Notes: a model not told the origin generated them from the sequence alone. 64,000 nucleotides of DNA from Neodiprion pinetum (GCF_021155775.2 NC_060234.1:1550001-1614000), one strand, 5' to 3'; shown: positions 52,495 to 63,884, counted from the first letter of the stretch. Translations and numbers: made by a program.

Positions 52495-55400
52495 CTGAAA
52501 AAAGGGTAATATAAGTATTTTTAAATTGTTCACAGAACGATAGGTTGACAAGCGACAAGAACATCCCCCAAAGCTCACAATTTCATTCGTCGAGTCGTCG
52601 AGTCTTTTTAAATAGAAGAAATATTCATTCGCGTCACCGTGTCACGCAACAACATGCCCAGGGTTTTGTAATCGAAACGTGAAAGCGAAATGGCGCAACT
52701 GAGTCGAGATTCGGTATGTTTTTAACGTATCATTCGGAATTTGTTTACCCTGTTGCGTAACGCGGTGATTTTAAGATCCGAGAAGAAAAATAGACGGATA
52801 ATAGAAAACAGCCGTATATGCAGCGTGCTGTGGGGAAAAGAAGCTTTTTAGAAAATTTTGGATCATTTTTCAAGTTCGAAAAACAAAAAGTCTCTTCGTC
52901 ATTTTTGCAATCTTCGTCAGTTGCGTTATTAACTGTAAAGAAGTAACGACGAATGTTCAATATTACTTTGAACCGCATCCTGCGGTAACATGATTAAAAA
53001 TTTTCCCGTTCATCGTCTCGTTCCAGCAGAAATTACCAATCTCGAAAGAAAAAGCCGTGCAGATTTTGCTAAATTATACGTGCAAATTTAGCCTTTTAGA
53101 TTCCGCCCCTCTTCTTTCCATATTACAGAATAATAGATAGGTGTTTAAATATGTGCTTCAATACGTGTAGACAGATGCGTGATTTCATCGTGCAGCCAAC
53201 GTCGTTCCGTAATCAGTGCTGCGGTTGTTTATTTTTTCGTATCTCTTATCGTTATTGAAAGTCAAAAATTTTCTTCTCCACGTCTCTGTTTCTCTCTCTC
53301 TCTCTCTCTCTCTCTGTTACATCCGTTGCAAATTATCGCAAATACAAAAAAAAAAAAAAAGAACAAAAAATGAACAAAAACTTTAAAAAATACAATCGTC
53401 CTGTTCCTCTATCGATCACAGCAGCAATAAATCGTCAAAAAAATCTTGAATCCAGTCCGGGTCTCGGTCCCTTCGTTTTTTTTTTATTTTTTTTTTTATT
53501 TTACCCCGATAACCGTGCGAGTCAGCTGCGTCCACCGGATACTCGGCCTCGTCGGGAGGCGGATAAACCTCGTGGTAGTCGTCGGACGGATAATCCACCG
53601 GCTGATAAGACGACGCCGTATTTTGGGGACGGCCGACGACGACGACGTCGTTCGGTCGGTCGTGCAGATCCCAGTGCTGCGTCGGGTAGCTTATTCCAGG
53701 CTTCGTCGCAACGACGTGGGGAATAATTCCGCCGACGCCCGACGAGGGGTAGTCGTAAGGCTTTTCACCACCGAATTGCGGATTCCCGTCGTGATGCTGC
53801 TGCACCGGCGGACGGTGCAGATGGATAACGCTCGTGTAACTCGGCTTCGGACGACCCGACGATGCCGTCGACGGCCTCGTGTTATAGACGGCGACGTCGT
53901 CCTCGAGGTACGGTCGCTGGTGTCCGAGGTTTAACGTAAATGCTAGAATTTTTCGCTCGTCATTTCGTCTTTTTTATTTTTTTTACCCTCCCTCCACGTT
54001 TACTTTCTTTTTGACTAATTTTTTTTTCAGTCCCAGTTTCAAGTTATCTTTGCTTAACCCTGTCAGTCACACATTTTTCAACTCAATATTTTGGCCTGAA
54101 TTTGGGTCTTTGGGGTCGTTGATCACCGATCCGAAGTCGGAATTTGATCATTTCTAAATGCAAGATGGCGAGTCCAATATGGCGGATGTAAAATAGAACT
54201 ATCCGCTTGTTACTCGAGGGTTTTTCGGGGTCAATGATGATTTTTAAATCCAAGATGGTGGATGTAAAATCTAAAATTTCGAGCTGGGACGCTGAGCATC
54301 CCACTGTGACTGAAAGCGTTAACGATCGATCGTAAAACTATACGTGCAATTGTGGGGTTTTAAACTTTGATGGTTGTGAAATTTAATCTCAACTATTTTT
54401 TTTTTTTTTACACACTTTGTTGTTATTAGTTTTTTTTTTTTGTCGGTAAAATTTATTCGTAAATGAATTCCGCACGAATCGTCTGGGGCAGATTTTTTTC
54501 TAGAGCTTATCAGTTTGCCGAAAACATCCGATAGGTACTCAGTATCGTTTATGTGATTAACAGCTGATAAACTTGTAATAATGATTCGGCAAGAAATTTT
54601 TTATCGTTATTCAAAATCTAACGTTTGACGATTTATAGGGGAATACATTTAAGAATAAAAAGAGCTGTTTTTCATCGGATTCGGAGAATGAACATGGTTT
54701 TGAGATTCAAAAAAAAAAAAAAAAAAAAATAAATGAACAATGTGTAAAATAATGTGATTTCTCTGTTGGCTGTTGAAATTCAGCATTGCAAAATGTTTTC
54801 ACAAATCATAAGAAATTTTTTAATTAGGTGTGACGTGATCAGCTTCAGTGACACTTATAAAATCTTTGTTTTATCACTTTCGTTCTTGGTCTCACAATTT
54901 TTTTCACCTGACTGTGCTCGTCGTATACTCTTAACCGTATAGAACACTAGATTGTAAAGAAAAAATAGTTACACATACTATGTATTAGGATTTTCGATAG
55001 AGTCGTTAAGAAATAATTGAATCTTGCAAACAAAGTGGAGTCTTTTTTTGAGTAAACAAAAAAAAAACGGAAAAAGATAATTGAAAACAATTTTGAATCA
55101 ACACCATTTAAAATTTGAGTTGCATTTTTTTTTTTTTTTCGAGGAAGAAACTAATAATAACGGACAATACACAATTTCTTACGGCAATTGGATAGAACGA
55201 CGAGATAACGAGTTGTGTGAAGCTATAAAAGAGTAGGAGTAGGATAATAATAATTGTCGTAGAATTGGGCAACGGCGTATATAAACCATAAATCGTCGGC
55301 TGGATGCCCCGAATGAGAGAAAATTGCGCTCGGCCTGGCAGAGTGACAAGTGTGGGTACAACGACAGTCACACGAGGATGATGAGAGAAACGTTGCGAAA

Positions 55401-56216
55401 TTTTGCGGATGCGAAAACGACGATGCGTAGGTATTAAGGTAGAAAACGCCGCGTCGTTCCGGCTGCAACGTTTACGTCTTCTCTCTTTTTCTCTCTTTTG
55501 TCGATTTTTTCTTTCATTCGTACAAAAGAAAAAAACAAAAAAAAAAAAAAAAAACTCTTAGGCAACAACATTAGGACAGTGATTATGATTGCGATTATAT
55601 TTAAGCGGCAAGCTACGCCTGAAGAAAATTATTTTTCCGTATAATTCGAATCGTCCTGTAATCTCGTATGGTTTTATTACGCTTGCTTATTTGTTTTTTA
55701 GTTTATTAAACTTACTGGCGTTTTGCAGAAGACCGACGCTGGGCTGAGGATCCTTTTCCGGTATGTCGTCGTCGTCGACGCAGCAACTCCATATCAGACC
55801 GCCTGAGCAAAGATCGACGGGTCTTCCGCCCCCCAAAACGCAGCTTATGCTCAAACCGCAGTCAAATTTTGTACCCTTGTACTTGCATGTCTGCGGAATC
55901 ACTGGAAAAAAAAAACGATAAAATTTCTCTAAAAATTTGAATGCTTGATAGATCGTGATTTGAAGCACTGAAAAATCGAAGGGAATTGTATTCTTACCAA
56001 TCTTAACAGGGTACGACACGGAAAGACAAATAGTTTGCAACGTCGCGTTGTAGCAAATAAGAAGAACTTTGAAACATTTATCCTGAAAGTCTCGGTGAGC
56101 GAGTTCTCCGCATGTATGTAGGTAGGTATGCACCTACGTACCTTCTCAACTATCCGCGATACATCGCGAGTATAATTCTGCGCTCTGTTTCCCATCCTAA
56201 CTGACAATGAACAAGC

Positions 56217-56248
<32 letters not shown>

Positions 56249-58180
56249 GCAAGTGAGTAAAATAAGCGATCGAGTTTTGTTCATCGAGGATTTTTGTTCG
56301 CCCTTGTTATTCTGCCCTTATTATTCTTCCGCTACCTTTTGCTACTTCATTTGATGACGATGACACGGGCGCATGCATGTATACACGTTTCTGTGTGTAT
56401 ATAATATGTGTATGTGTGTGTGTGTGTGTGCGTATACATACAGCACGGATGTGATTACACATTTGTGTATTAGAGTATTAACCACTTTCGTTCCGAATCG
56501 GAGTTTCGTAAGTGAAATTTATAATGCGATGCTCTTATATGGATGCGTGTAAGTGTGCGCGTGTGTATGGGAGGCACTGTCCGAAGAACGTGAAAGTTCA
56601 ACTGCAATGCCGACACGTCCACCTCTCGCTATGCCTCAATTTCTTCCGTCTCTGATATATTTATTATGTTTATTTTTGGCTATCCGGTATACATCGGTCG
56701 ATTTTTATCACGCGCGTTGAACGATTCATTTTAGAACGGTGAAATTTTTCGTTACATTATCCGATACATGTATATCTGCTGTAAAAGCAGCTCGGCAAAT
56801 CTATGAAAAAAAAAAAAAAATAGTAGAAGAAAAAGAGAACCGAAGAAACAAGAGAACGACGTTAAAGTCTTAATGGTGTGAGAAATGACAGAATGAAGGA
56901 TCTTGTACGGTTGGAGTAAAGATGAAAAGAATCCGTAAAGTAAGCAAGAATACATTTCAGACCACTCAATCTTCGCGACGGAAGTAAATGGATGAGAATT
57001 TCCTGTCAACATTTGATCTCAGACCGAGGAATGAGGGCACGGTCACAGTTCCGGAAGCGAAGGGCCTCGGGTGACTGAACTCACGGAAACCGTGCACGTC
57101 GTCGTCGTCCGTGTCTCACAAAGAAGGTATCCCAGGTCGATCTTTCCGATTCGATTTCCTTTGCAGTATGTTAAAGTGGACTAAAAACTAAGCGACCCAT
57201 ATTTTTTCTTATCTGCCATTAAACACTTTAAGGGGGTGAAACCATCCTCCAAAGTAGGGCACGTCAAGGGTCGATTTGCCAGATTCACCCACGAGAACGT
57301 AATATTTTTCAACCGATTCAACTGGAAAAGTTTTCTCAATTGAAAAAAGAAATGCCAAATCGCCCCTTGACGTGCCTTACTTTAAACGGTGGTTCCACCC
57401 CCTTAAAGTGTTTAATGACGGACAAAAAAAAATAAATAAATAATACGAGTCTCTTAGGTTTCGGTCCGCTGCAACGTATTGCAAAATGAGATGAAATCGG
57501 AGAGATCGACCCGGGACACCTTCCCTGTACCTACATACGTGAGTAATTATCTCGGAGTATCGTAATTTCGAAGTGAGAACCGTGTTCGTACTTCTCCCGA
57601 GCATGTCCATGATGCTGTTCTGAACGGTGGAGCTCTGACCCCTGGGATCCTCGTACGAGGAGGTATAATTCCGTCGTTTCCTGAGGGCCTCGACGAGGAG
57701 AACGCCCTGTTCCTGACTGGTCAGCTTCCTGCGTCTTCCCTGACGCTCGGAAGACGTGGACATAGACGAGGTGTCCTTGCCAGCGGCGATCCTGAGCTCC
57801 TCGAGTATTTCGGCGGGGTCGACCTCCGGTCGAAGTTCCTGCAGCGACTGGCCTTGACCCGGATCGCCGTAATTTTTATCGGGAAAGTTGTCGGCCGGTC
57901 GGCCGTTGCTCGTCCACGAGAAAGTGTTTGTGTTTTTGGCGTCGCCCCGCTCGACGATGTTCTTCAGGGTCGTTTCTATCGCTCGGTTTTCACGCACGAA
58001 CTGCACCACAGCCGTCGGGCTCTTCTTAGCTGTTCTCAGTCGGTTCAGCAGATCCTCGCCGCTTCCGCTGCTCGCGTACCTTTCCATGTCGTAAAAATCG
58101 TGCCGATGCCCAACGACCGAAGCGAGCAGCGCCGTCGCCACGGCCGTGAAGAACAAACCGTTGATCATCCTGACCCACAT
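51113..58180 (-). CDS. Modular secreted trypsin-like serine protease with CLIP-like prodomain, nine exons
   Basis: Exons are complement(57592-58180, 55716-55901, 53505-53942, 52418-52494, 52098-52198, 51909-52008, 51595-51807, 51367-51480, 51113-51268), giving 1974 nt and 657 residues. Every junction is GT-AG and every phase fits. The order is: signal peptide (about 1-24), a charged region with a basic GRRRK motif, a six-Cys CLIP-like module (Cys202-Cys237), a Pro/Tyr/Asp/His-rich linker, activation site NR|IVGG (415/416) and an active trypsin domain. The triad is His460 (TAAHC), Asp510 (RNDVALVKL) and Ser609 (GDSGGPL). Asp603 in the S1 pocket predicts cleavage after Arg or Lys. Cys406, just before the cleavage site, should tether the prodomain to the catalytic chain. 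It resembles a conserved insect CLIP/stubble-type family; the Drosophila CG8170 group is the likely match, from memory and unverified. It is expected to act outside the cell. Confidence 0.92.
53505..53942 (-). CDS. Protease exon 3: Pro/Tyr/Asp/His-rich linker
   Basis: 145 codons in phase with both neighbours (A+CA = Thr in, G+GC = Gly out). It is rich in Pro, Tyr, Asp, His and Val and has no Cys, so it is probably a flexible extended linker between the CLIP-like module and the catalytic domain. Its G+C content is far above the flanking introns. It begins without a Met, so it is only recovered by splicing logic. Confidence 0.88.
54054..54322. mobile_element. 269-bp TTAA-flanked element in an intron of the modular protease
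   Basis: Both ends are TTAA plus an imperfect terminal repeat: TTAACCCTGTCAGTCACA on the left and, inverted, TTAACGCTTTCAGTCACA on the right (two mismatches in 18). It contains AAGATGGCGAGTCCAATATGG and related phrases of the dispersed family. The TTAA duplication and CCC-type end fit a piggyBac-derived MITE. Confidence 0.7.
55716..55901 (-). CDS. Protease exon 2: six-Cys CLIP-like module
   Basis: 61 codons with two leading bases and one trailing base. Cys spacing is C-8-C-5-C-10-C-7-CC, with core SCVLGGGRPVDLCSGGLIWS before the Cys pair. This matches the general CLIP pattern of six Cys ending in CC, in the variant with a GG loop seen in stubble-type proteases. By family knowledge such modules are disulfide-linked prodomains that guide interactions in protease cascades. 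It is followed by the acidic run DDDD. Confidence 0.9.
57219..57415. mobile_element. 197-bp TTAA-flanked MITE with about 60-bp terminal inverted repeats
   Basis: TTAA at 57,219-57,222 and 57,412-57,415 frames a 189-bp element whose ends start ACACTTTAAGGGGGTG and continue as inverted copies through GGCACGTCAAGGG and CGATTTG. It lies in the intron just 3' of exon 1 of the modular protease. It is distinct from the other TTAA family and has no coding sequence. Confidence 0.85.
57592..58180 (-). CDS. Protease exon 1: signal peptide and N-terminal charged region
   Basis: 196 codons plus one base. ATG at 58,180 opens MWVRMINGLFFTAVATALLA, a clear signal peptide, followed by a hydrophilic Arg/Ser/Glu/Asn-rich region with GRRRK and KRRNY basic clusters. 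It ends DMLGR. The donor GTACGA at 57,591 is weaker than the other donors in the gene, but its phase-1 base (A) plus TG from the next exon makes Met. No known domain is seen in this N-terminal region. Confidence 0.85.
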
Positions 58181-60100
58181 ATCTATCCCTATGTCCGTAA
58201 TTCCTCGCTTCTTTTCGAATACCGGATTACCTATCTTTCTTTTTTCCTCAGGCGCATCCGTGCTCCAGGTTCACCGTTTCCATGTTCAACCCTCGTTATC
58301 TTCTCAGTGTCTATTTTTTTCTCCCCCCGGTTCGTCGCCTTGTTTTCTTTCGAGTATCACCGCGTTACCGACTAGATCAGGATACTTGCCTCGGTTTTAA
58401 ACGCGGTTTCGTTCAAACACGACCGACTGACGCCGTTGCACTCTCGGAATTTCACTTCACTGCGGTATGGTAACGAAGACCCGGTCATTGTGAGGAAAGT
58501 ATTTCGGAACTGGACTCTGAGGACTCTGTTCTTCTTATTCTTCTTCCTTGTTACGTTTCCAATTTTTATCCACCACCCCGAAACCAATATCTCAATAAAA
58601 AATCAACGAAAATGAAAACAAACACCGTACTTTTGGATCGCTCGAGTCCCAGTCGCTTCTTCGGCGAACTAGGCCGACTCCAAGACGCCTTTCGGGTCTT
58701 TGACGAAACGGCTTTCGCACGTGGACTGAACGACGCTGCTCCGATACCGCGAAGAGAAGTCGACGTTGGTCGCACTGTTGGGACTCCTCGTCTTTGCCGC
58801 CTGCTTTCACCGCACATTGCACCAGCTTTCCCGAACCTTTCGGCTGCGAATTTCCCCTCCTACTTCCCAAAATACAACCTCCGACTTCTCTCGCTTGCTG
58901 TCCAAAGTTTTACAAATATTTTTGCAAAAAAAAAAAAAAAAAAAAAAAAATTGTATTTTTTTCATTCGCTTATAGGCTAATATTTAGCGATGAAATTTTT
59001 CCAAGTAGGTGTATACGTACACATAGTTTTGGAAGGTTACCTCTTCGTTCGAAAAATTTCACCGATCACTCGGCGCGGAAAAATTCATTACAAGCGGTTT
59101 ATTACCTGGTTCGAAAATCGCAGTGCGGAGAAAGAGAAAATTCGCCTCTGTATACGTATATCTGCATATAATACAGCCCGTGCGGTGACCTAAATTTTCA
59201 TCGCCAATTTCACCGAAACGGTTTTCAATGCGCGCTGTATATCTATACACAGTAGTGGTTAATAGCGTTAATTATCCAAGTTTAACGCGGCTACGCCTAG
59301 GCGCCAGCTGGGAAACCTTCGTTGACAAGTCCCAAAAGTGAGAAATAAGAAAGGAAGAAATAAAGGAATGTAAGTATAACAAGAAAGGAAAGGAGGAAAG
59401 AAAGCGGCGTCGTTGCAGGTCGGTTACAATCAACGTTCGAACTTCTTCTTCTTTTCTTTATTTCACTTCTTTATTTTTTTTTTTTTTCTTACTCTCGTTT
59501 AATCGTTTCATTTTAATCAACGGGCCAACACGGCAGCATCATGCCAGATGTTGATATCCGAAGCGAGAAACGACGGTGAAATTATACGTGAGAAATTGGC
59601 GTATTCCTCAGCATCTTTTTTATCGCCGTGTAACGATTTATACGTTTTTGTTGCTGTTGCTGCTGCTGTTGTTGTTGTTGTTGGTGTCGTTGTTGTCGCA
59701 ACTTTCATTCGCCAAGTGCAAAACTGCGCAAAACTCAGGCCTTGTAGTATCACAATGGTGTTTTGTCGCACGTGGCGGAGAAAGTGCAGCCGTGACAACT
59801 TTGTGGTATTATACCCTACGTGTGGCAGAAAAATCGTCAGAAAAAATTCGCGAAATCGTGTTGCAATTAAGTTGTTTTTTTTCTTTTTTTTTCCTCCTAC
59901 CTTTCTCTCCTCTGATACCTGACGATCCTCTCTCTCTCTCTCTCTCTCTCCTGCCTGAATTTCTCCAATTATTGATAAAACCAGAGCGAACCAACCAACG
60001 ATGATATTGTATACGGTAAAGAAATTTGCATTCGCGAAAGTGGCTATTGCGCAACAAGATCATATTAGAAAAAGGTAAGAGAAAGAAACTGCCGGTCAAA
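58181..60100. other. Upstream region of the modular protease with an unexplained GC-rich patch
   Basis: The patch at 58.59-58.86 kb is clearly richer in G+C than its surroundings and open in several frames, and may be an exon or a 5' UTR. Other content: poly-A (58,927-58,950), a CT run (59,928-59,951) and a TGT/TGC triplet run (about 59,649-59,697). No exon could be fixed here. Confidence 0.4.
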
Positions 60101-60149
60101 AATTCTACCCTCGGGTAATGATTAGTCGTTTTCTGCGTGCTCCTCGAAA

Positions 60150-60440
60150 ATTGCCATCTATAGATGAAAAATGATTTGACCATCGTGTAGAGTGGAAAAT
60201 TCTACATCATCGAATTATGTAGATACTTGTATGTCGGAAATGGAGTCGGATTAACATGTTAAGAAAAAAGAAATTCTTCATCGCATCGACGGCATTTCCG
60301 AAATTTTGGTGAAATAATTTATTTTTTCTTAATTTGCTAATCCGACTCCGTTCCCGACGTATAAGTATCTACATAGTTCGATGATATAGAATTTTCAGCT
60401 CCATACGATGGCCTAATCAGTTTTCAGTTATCGATAGCAG
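60150..60440. mobile_element. Palindromic MITE-like element
   Basis: The core arms at about 60,178-60,270 and 60,322-60,413 are inverted copies, roughly 88 percent identical over the 75-bp stretch compared. Each contains GAAAATTCTA, TATGTAGATACTT and GGAGTCGGATTA (or its inverse). Weaker inverted similarity extends outward to about 60.10 and 60.51 kb. It sits in the intron or intergenic DNA between the 60.8-kb exon and the modular protease. Confidence 0.75.
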
Positions 60441-60745
60441 TTATTGAGGAAAAATACAGCTCAAAAATGACTTCAGATTTGAGTTACTTGGGTTCGAAAA
60501 TTCCTGCCTACAAAAATGCAGTCGCATCTAGAGTATTTTGAATTCAGACTTATTTCGACTCGACTACAACCAGGATAAATGTACTTGAAGCCGGTAAAAC
60601 ACGCCACCCAGTGTCGATGACGCCTTTCTCTTTCACCCGGACATAACGCATCTCCGGTTCAGCGCTATTTTTACAATTAAAAAAGATGGAGGAGGAGGGG
60701 AAACCTCGAAGACGTACACTAACACCGACACATCGGCATACTCAC

Positions 60746-61355
60746 GTCCAAGCTCGTCGAAGAATCTCATCTGCCCGTTTGAATTGGGCGACGATCCGAT
60801 CGTGTTCGACGATATCGATGAGCCCTTGTCTCCTTCCGGCAAATCTGTGGGGAAAAAAATAGAATTGTAGATTGGTTATAAGGACCGGTAAACTTGAACT
60901 TCCGCTTGTGAAGATCGTAACACGCGATCGTTCGCCGATGGAACAAAAGTAACGAAAGTATATTTCTCTATGAGTTACCCGAACCGTAACGACATGTTAA
61001 TTTCTCTCACGGATCCTTTCTCCTTCGTATTATTATAAACTCTGCACAAGAGATCCGGGAATAGATTTCTCACGCTGAATCGATACACTATCTCATTATT
61101 TTTCATCTTCTCGTATCTTCTCTTTTCTTCTCAATACATTTTCTAACTCAATTCTGACGCTTATTCGTTCTTCGGTTTATGAACGATGAATCTTTGCATA
61201 AGAATTTCGTCGAAATTATCACTAGCAAAGGGGGGGGGGGGGGGGGGGGGGGACTTACCGAAAATCGAAAGATATTTGTCGTTACTCCTGTAACTCGCGA
61301 CATGAGACGACAAGGATAGGAGAATAAAAAAGCCGGGAGTGAGCCACAAACTCAT
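60746..61355 (-). CDS. Two 5' coding exons with signal peptide; rest of gene not identified
   Basis: Exon a, complement(61259-61355), encodes a signal peptide MSLWLTPGFFILLSLSSHVA then SYRSNDKYLSIF, and ends in phase 1 with donor GTAAGT. Exon b, complement(60746-60844), starts with two bases (G+AT = Asp), encodes LPEGDKGSSISSN through GQMRFFDELG, and ends in phase 1 at a strong GTGAGT donor. No third exon was found before 58.2 kb. The phase-1 end is compatible with the CLIP-like exon at 55,901 (C+TG = Leu), so these may be alternative first exons of the modular protease. They could instead open a separate gene. The region is Ser/Asn/Gly-rich with no domain recognised. Confidence 0.6.
61230..61252. 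repeat. 23-bp poly-G (poly-C on the coding strand) at a splice donor
   Basis: On the minus strand the donor GTAAGT of exon 61,259-61,355 runs directly into this poly-C tract, beginning at intron position +7. Replication slippage here could vary the distance to downstream splicing signals. Confidence 0.9.
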
Positions 61356-63380
61356 TGTTTCGTTTGTAATTCTTCCGGGCTTATTTACTAAATGCACTTC
61401 TGCGTTCAGTCCTTGATCATTGTTATTACTTTTTCTCGCACTCTCAATGAATTTTTTTTTTTCACTGTTATTATTATTTTACTCAATCACAAACAATACA
61501 ATTTTTTAAATTTTCCGTTACGTTTAATTTTTTTTCCAAACGAAAAATTTCAATCTCGTTTGGTCATTTGGCTTAAGACATTTTTCGTTGTAAATTTTTT
61601 TTTAAATTCAACTCAACACAGATCAGTCAATATTCCATCGACGCATTTTCAATTTATCTGGGAATATTGTTTGTCTCGCGTTTGATAGAACGTTGAAATT
61701 TTCACGAAATCCTCGAATCTTGTCATGATTTTCGGTAACGAAATGGTTGAAAATAATTTTACGGTAATAAAACTTGTCCCGATAACGTTCACTTCGGACA
61801 CCGTGTATAACGCGTAAACAGGCTGGGATAAAAAACCACACGCATGAAATCAAAGTACGTACGAGTAAGACTTGTTCGGTACAGTCCGGTGTAAAATTAG
61901 GACACGAAACCAGGCCACGGAAACAAGTGGAACGCCTTTTAATGTTCGTAGTATTTGACTCGGCCGGTCTATGTCGAGTCGCGTCGCGTTATTAGTGAAA
62001 GTTAAGGAGAGTAACAGAGGTGACAAAAACTTTCAAGTTTGGCTGTACGCGATGTCAAAGACGAGAATAATGTCTTATCATTTTTTCACAGGCGGTTCGT
62101 TTTACAAGCCTCGTTCATCGTTACCGAGAAATTCCTCATTCGTACAATCTTGCGGAGCTATAAGTTTTCAATTATAATTCAAGCATCTCCTTGTCCGCGT
62201 TTTTTTTACCTCCGCGAAAAAAAAAAAAAGAAAAAGTTATCCCTATACTCCACGATTAGTTTGGGCTTCGGTTGTTGCACCAAACTGCAAGCTCCAGCCG
62301 TTCCTGAGAGTACTCGACGCAGCTTTACGCTCTCTTAACGTCGGCAAACTAGAGCTGCACGCAGCTGCATCATATATCGCATTTCAATGGTGACCAGAAA
62401 CCAGGGAAGTACTTGGCGAGAAAATATTAAAAGACAGAAAAGTAGAATGAGACAAAAAGGTAAATAAATAAATAAACAAATAACGGACGTAGCAGAACAG
62501 AAAGAAAACACCGATCAACCGGTATATTTTCTCTTCTTAGGGCGACACTTTGCTTTATTTTATTTACGTATCAGGTTTTTCATCTCTTATTCACACCGAC
62601 GCATCGGGAATTCGATCGGCGCGTTGCTGCTGCACGCACGGATAAACCAATAGCCGGGACCACGGTCTATGCACTAAAAAGGCCAAGGGCGCTTTCACCG
62701 ACGATATTACAACGATCAGCTGATACGGCTCCGTGTAATCCAAGCTCCTATCGTGCGTTAGAAACGGAAACGCGGACGGGACCGAACTTTTATGATTATT
62801 GTTTGTACTCTTCTACCTTTTTTCCCGCCTCGATCGTTTAATTATTCTTCACGGTTTTACAAGCTAGCTCTCTTGAACCATAGTCGAGGTTCCATAACTT
62901 GTTGCACGTAACTCGTATATTTTATTCATATCGCTTTTACTCTCCGTGTCTATGCGCAGAATTTTAACAAAAACCAACGAACCGACGATTTTTTATTATT
63001 GCTTTTGAGTCAGCCACTGAACGGGCATGTTTAATTTCATTCTTTAGGATTCGGTGTCTGTCACGATGTTACCGTAATCGATGCACTGTAGTGATAAATG
63101 ATAAATATTTCAAACATTCACTCGACGAACTTTAGGAACTGAGAATAATCACCAGGAATATTTCTTATGCCGGGTAATTATATTCAATATGCGAATTGGC
63201 TTCTTGTTCACTTTTTAATCGTGTCTCAAGCTTGACGATTGAATATTGCTGAGAGTAGACCGCCGGAATATATCAACGTCTTATTAGAGATGGAATATTT
63301 GATGAGGATGTTTGAGTCCCGCTGTCCGTGGCTGACTACTGATCGGCGGCAGAAATCACGAGGCGCCGAGTAAGCGTCGA
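61356..63380. other. Non-coding DNA upstream of the 61.3-kb exon
   Basis: AT-rich with A/T runs. It presumably includes the promoter of the minus-strand exons at 60.7-61.36 kb. Nothing else is recognised. Confidence 0.4.
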
Positions 63381-63884
63381 ATGGTCACAGCATCCGACAC
63401 TCTCCTCTCTCCACACTCTCTCCCATGGACCTTGATCCTGCCCCTGCAGTCTCCGTGCTCTTACTTCCTCGATGGCTACAGCCGCATGTATGTACAATCA
63501 CCTAGCAAGCGTACAAAAACCGTGTCTCTTCATTCTCCTACCATGTATAACTACAACTACGTATTAAAATTTCGGTTTTTAATCGTGCCATTGATTTTGT
63601 TACATCAGAAAGATTTTGCCGTTTCGTATACCGATGCATCGAAATTTTTATCCGCAATATCGGTTGGAATAGACTGTAGAATATGCTGCGATTCTAGTGC
63701 CGATTGCATTATCCGAGTTCTCGACTACTCCAAATACTTTTGCACCAGTTCTCTAAAACGATTTTCTTGTCTCGACCCAGACAATTTTTTCCCGCGCTTT
63801 TACCGCCGCGCAAAAACTCTGTTTCGTGTTTCTGCTATCAGAAGTATTAGAGTGCATCTAAAATTTCTACCCAATATCAACTGA
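63381..63884 (+). CDS. Unrecognised 167-residue ORF near the right edge
   Basis: An ATG-initiated open frame of 167 codons, the longest plus-strand one in the last 2 kb. It has several Cys (CRICCDSSADC) and a hydrophobic patch (FRFLIVPLILL), but no signal peptide at the start and no known motif. Length alone is weak evidence in DNA of this composition. Listed as a hypothetical only. Confidence 0.15.
   Translation: MVTASDTLLSPHSLPWTLILPLQSPCSYFLDGYSRMYVQSPSKRTKTVSLHSPTMYNYNYVLKFRFLIVPLILLHQKDFAVSYTDASKFLSAISVGIDCRICCDSSADCIIRVLDYSKYFCTSSLKRFSCLDPDNFFPRFYRRAKTLFRVSAIRSIRVHLKFLPNIN

Noticed and set aside
59517..59798. 93-codon minus-strand frame tested as a 3' exon for the 60.8-kb exons
   Set aside because: The only good acceptor gives phase 0 whereas the upstream exon ends in phase 1, and the Thr/Ala run is a triplet repeat.
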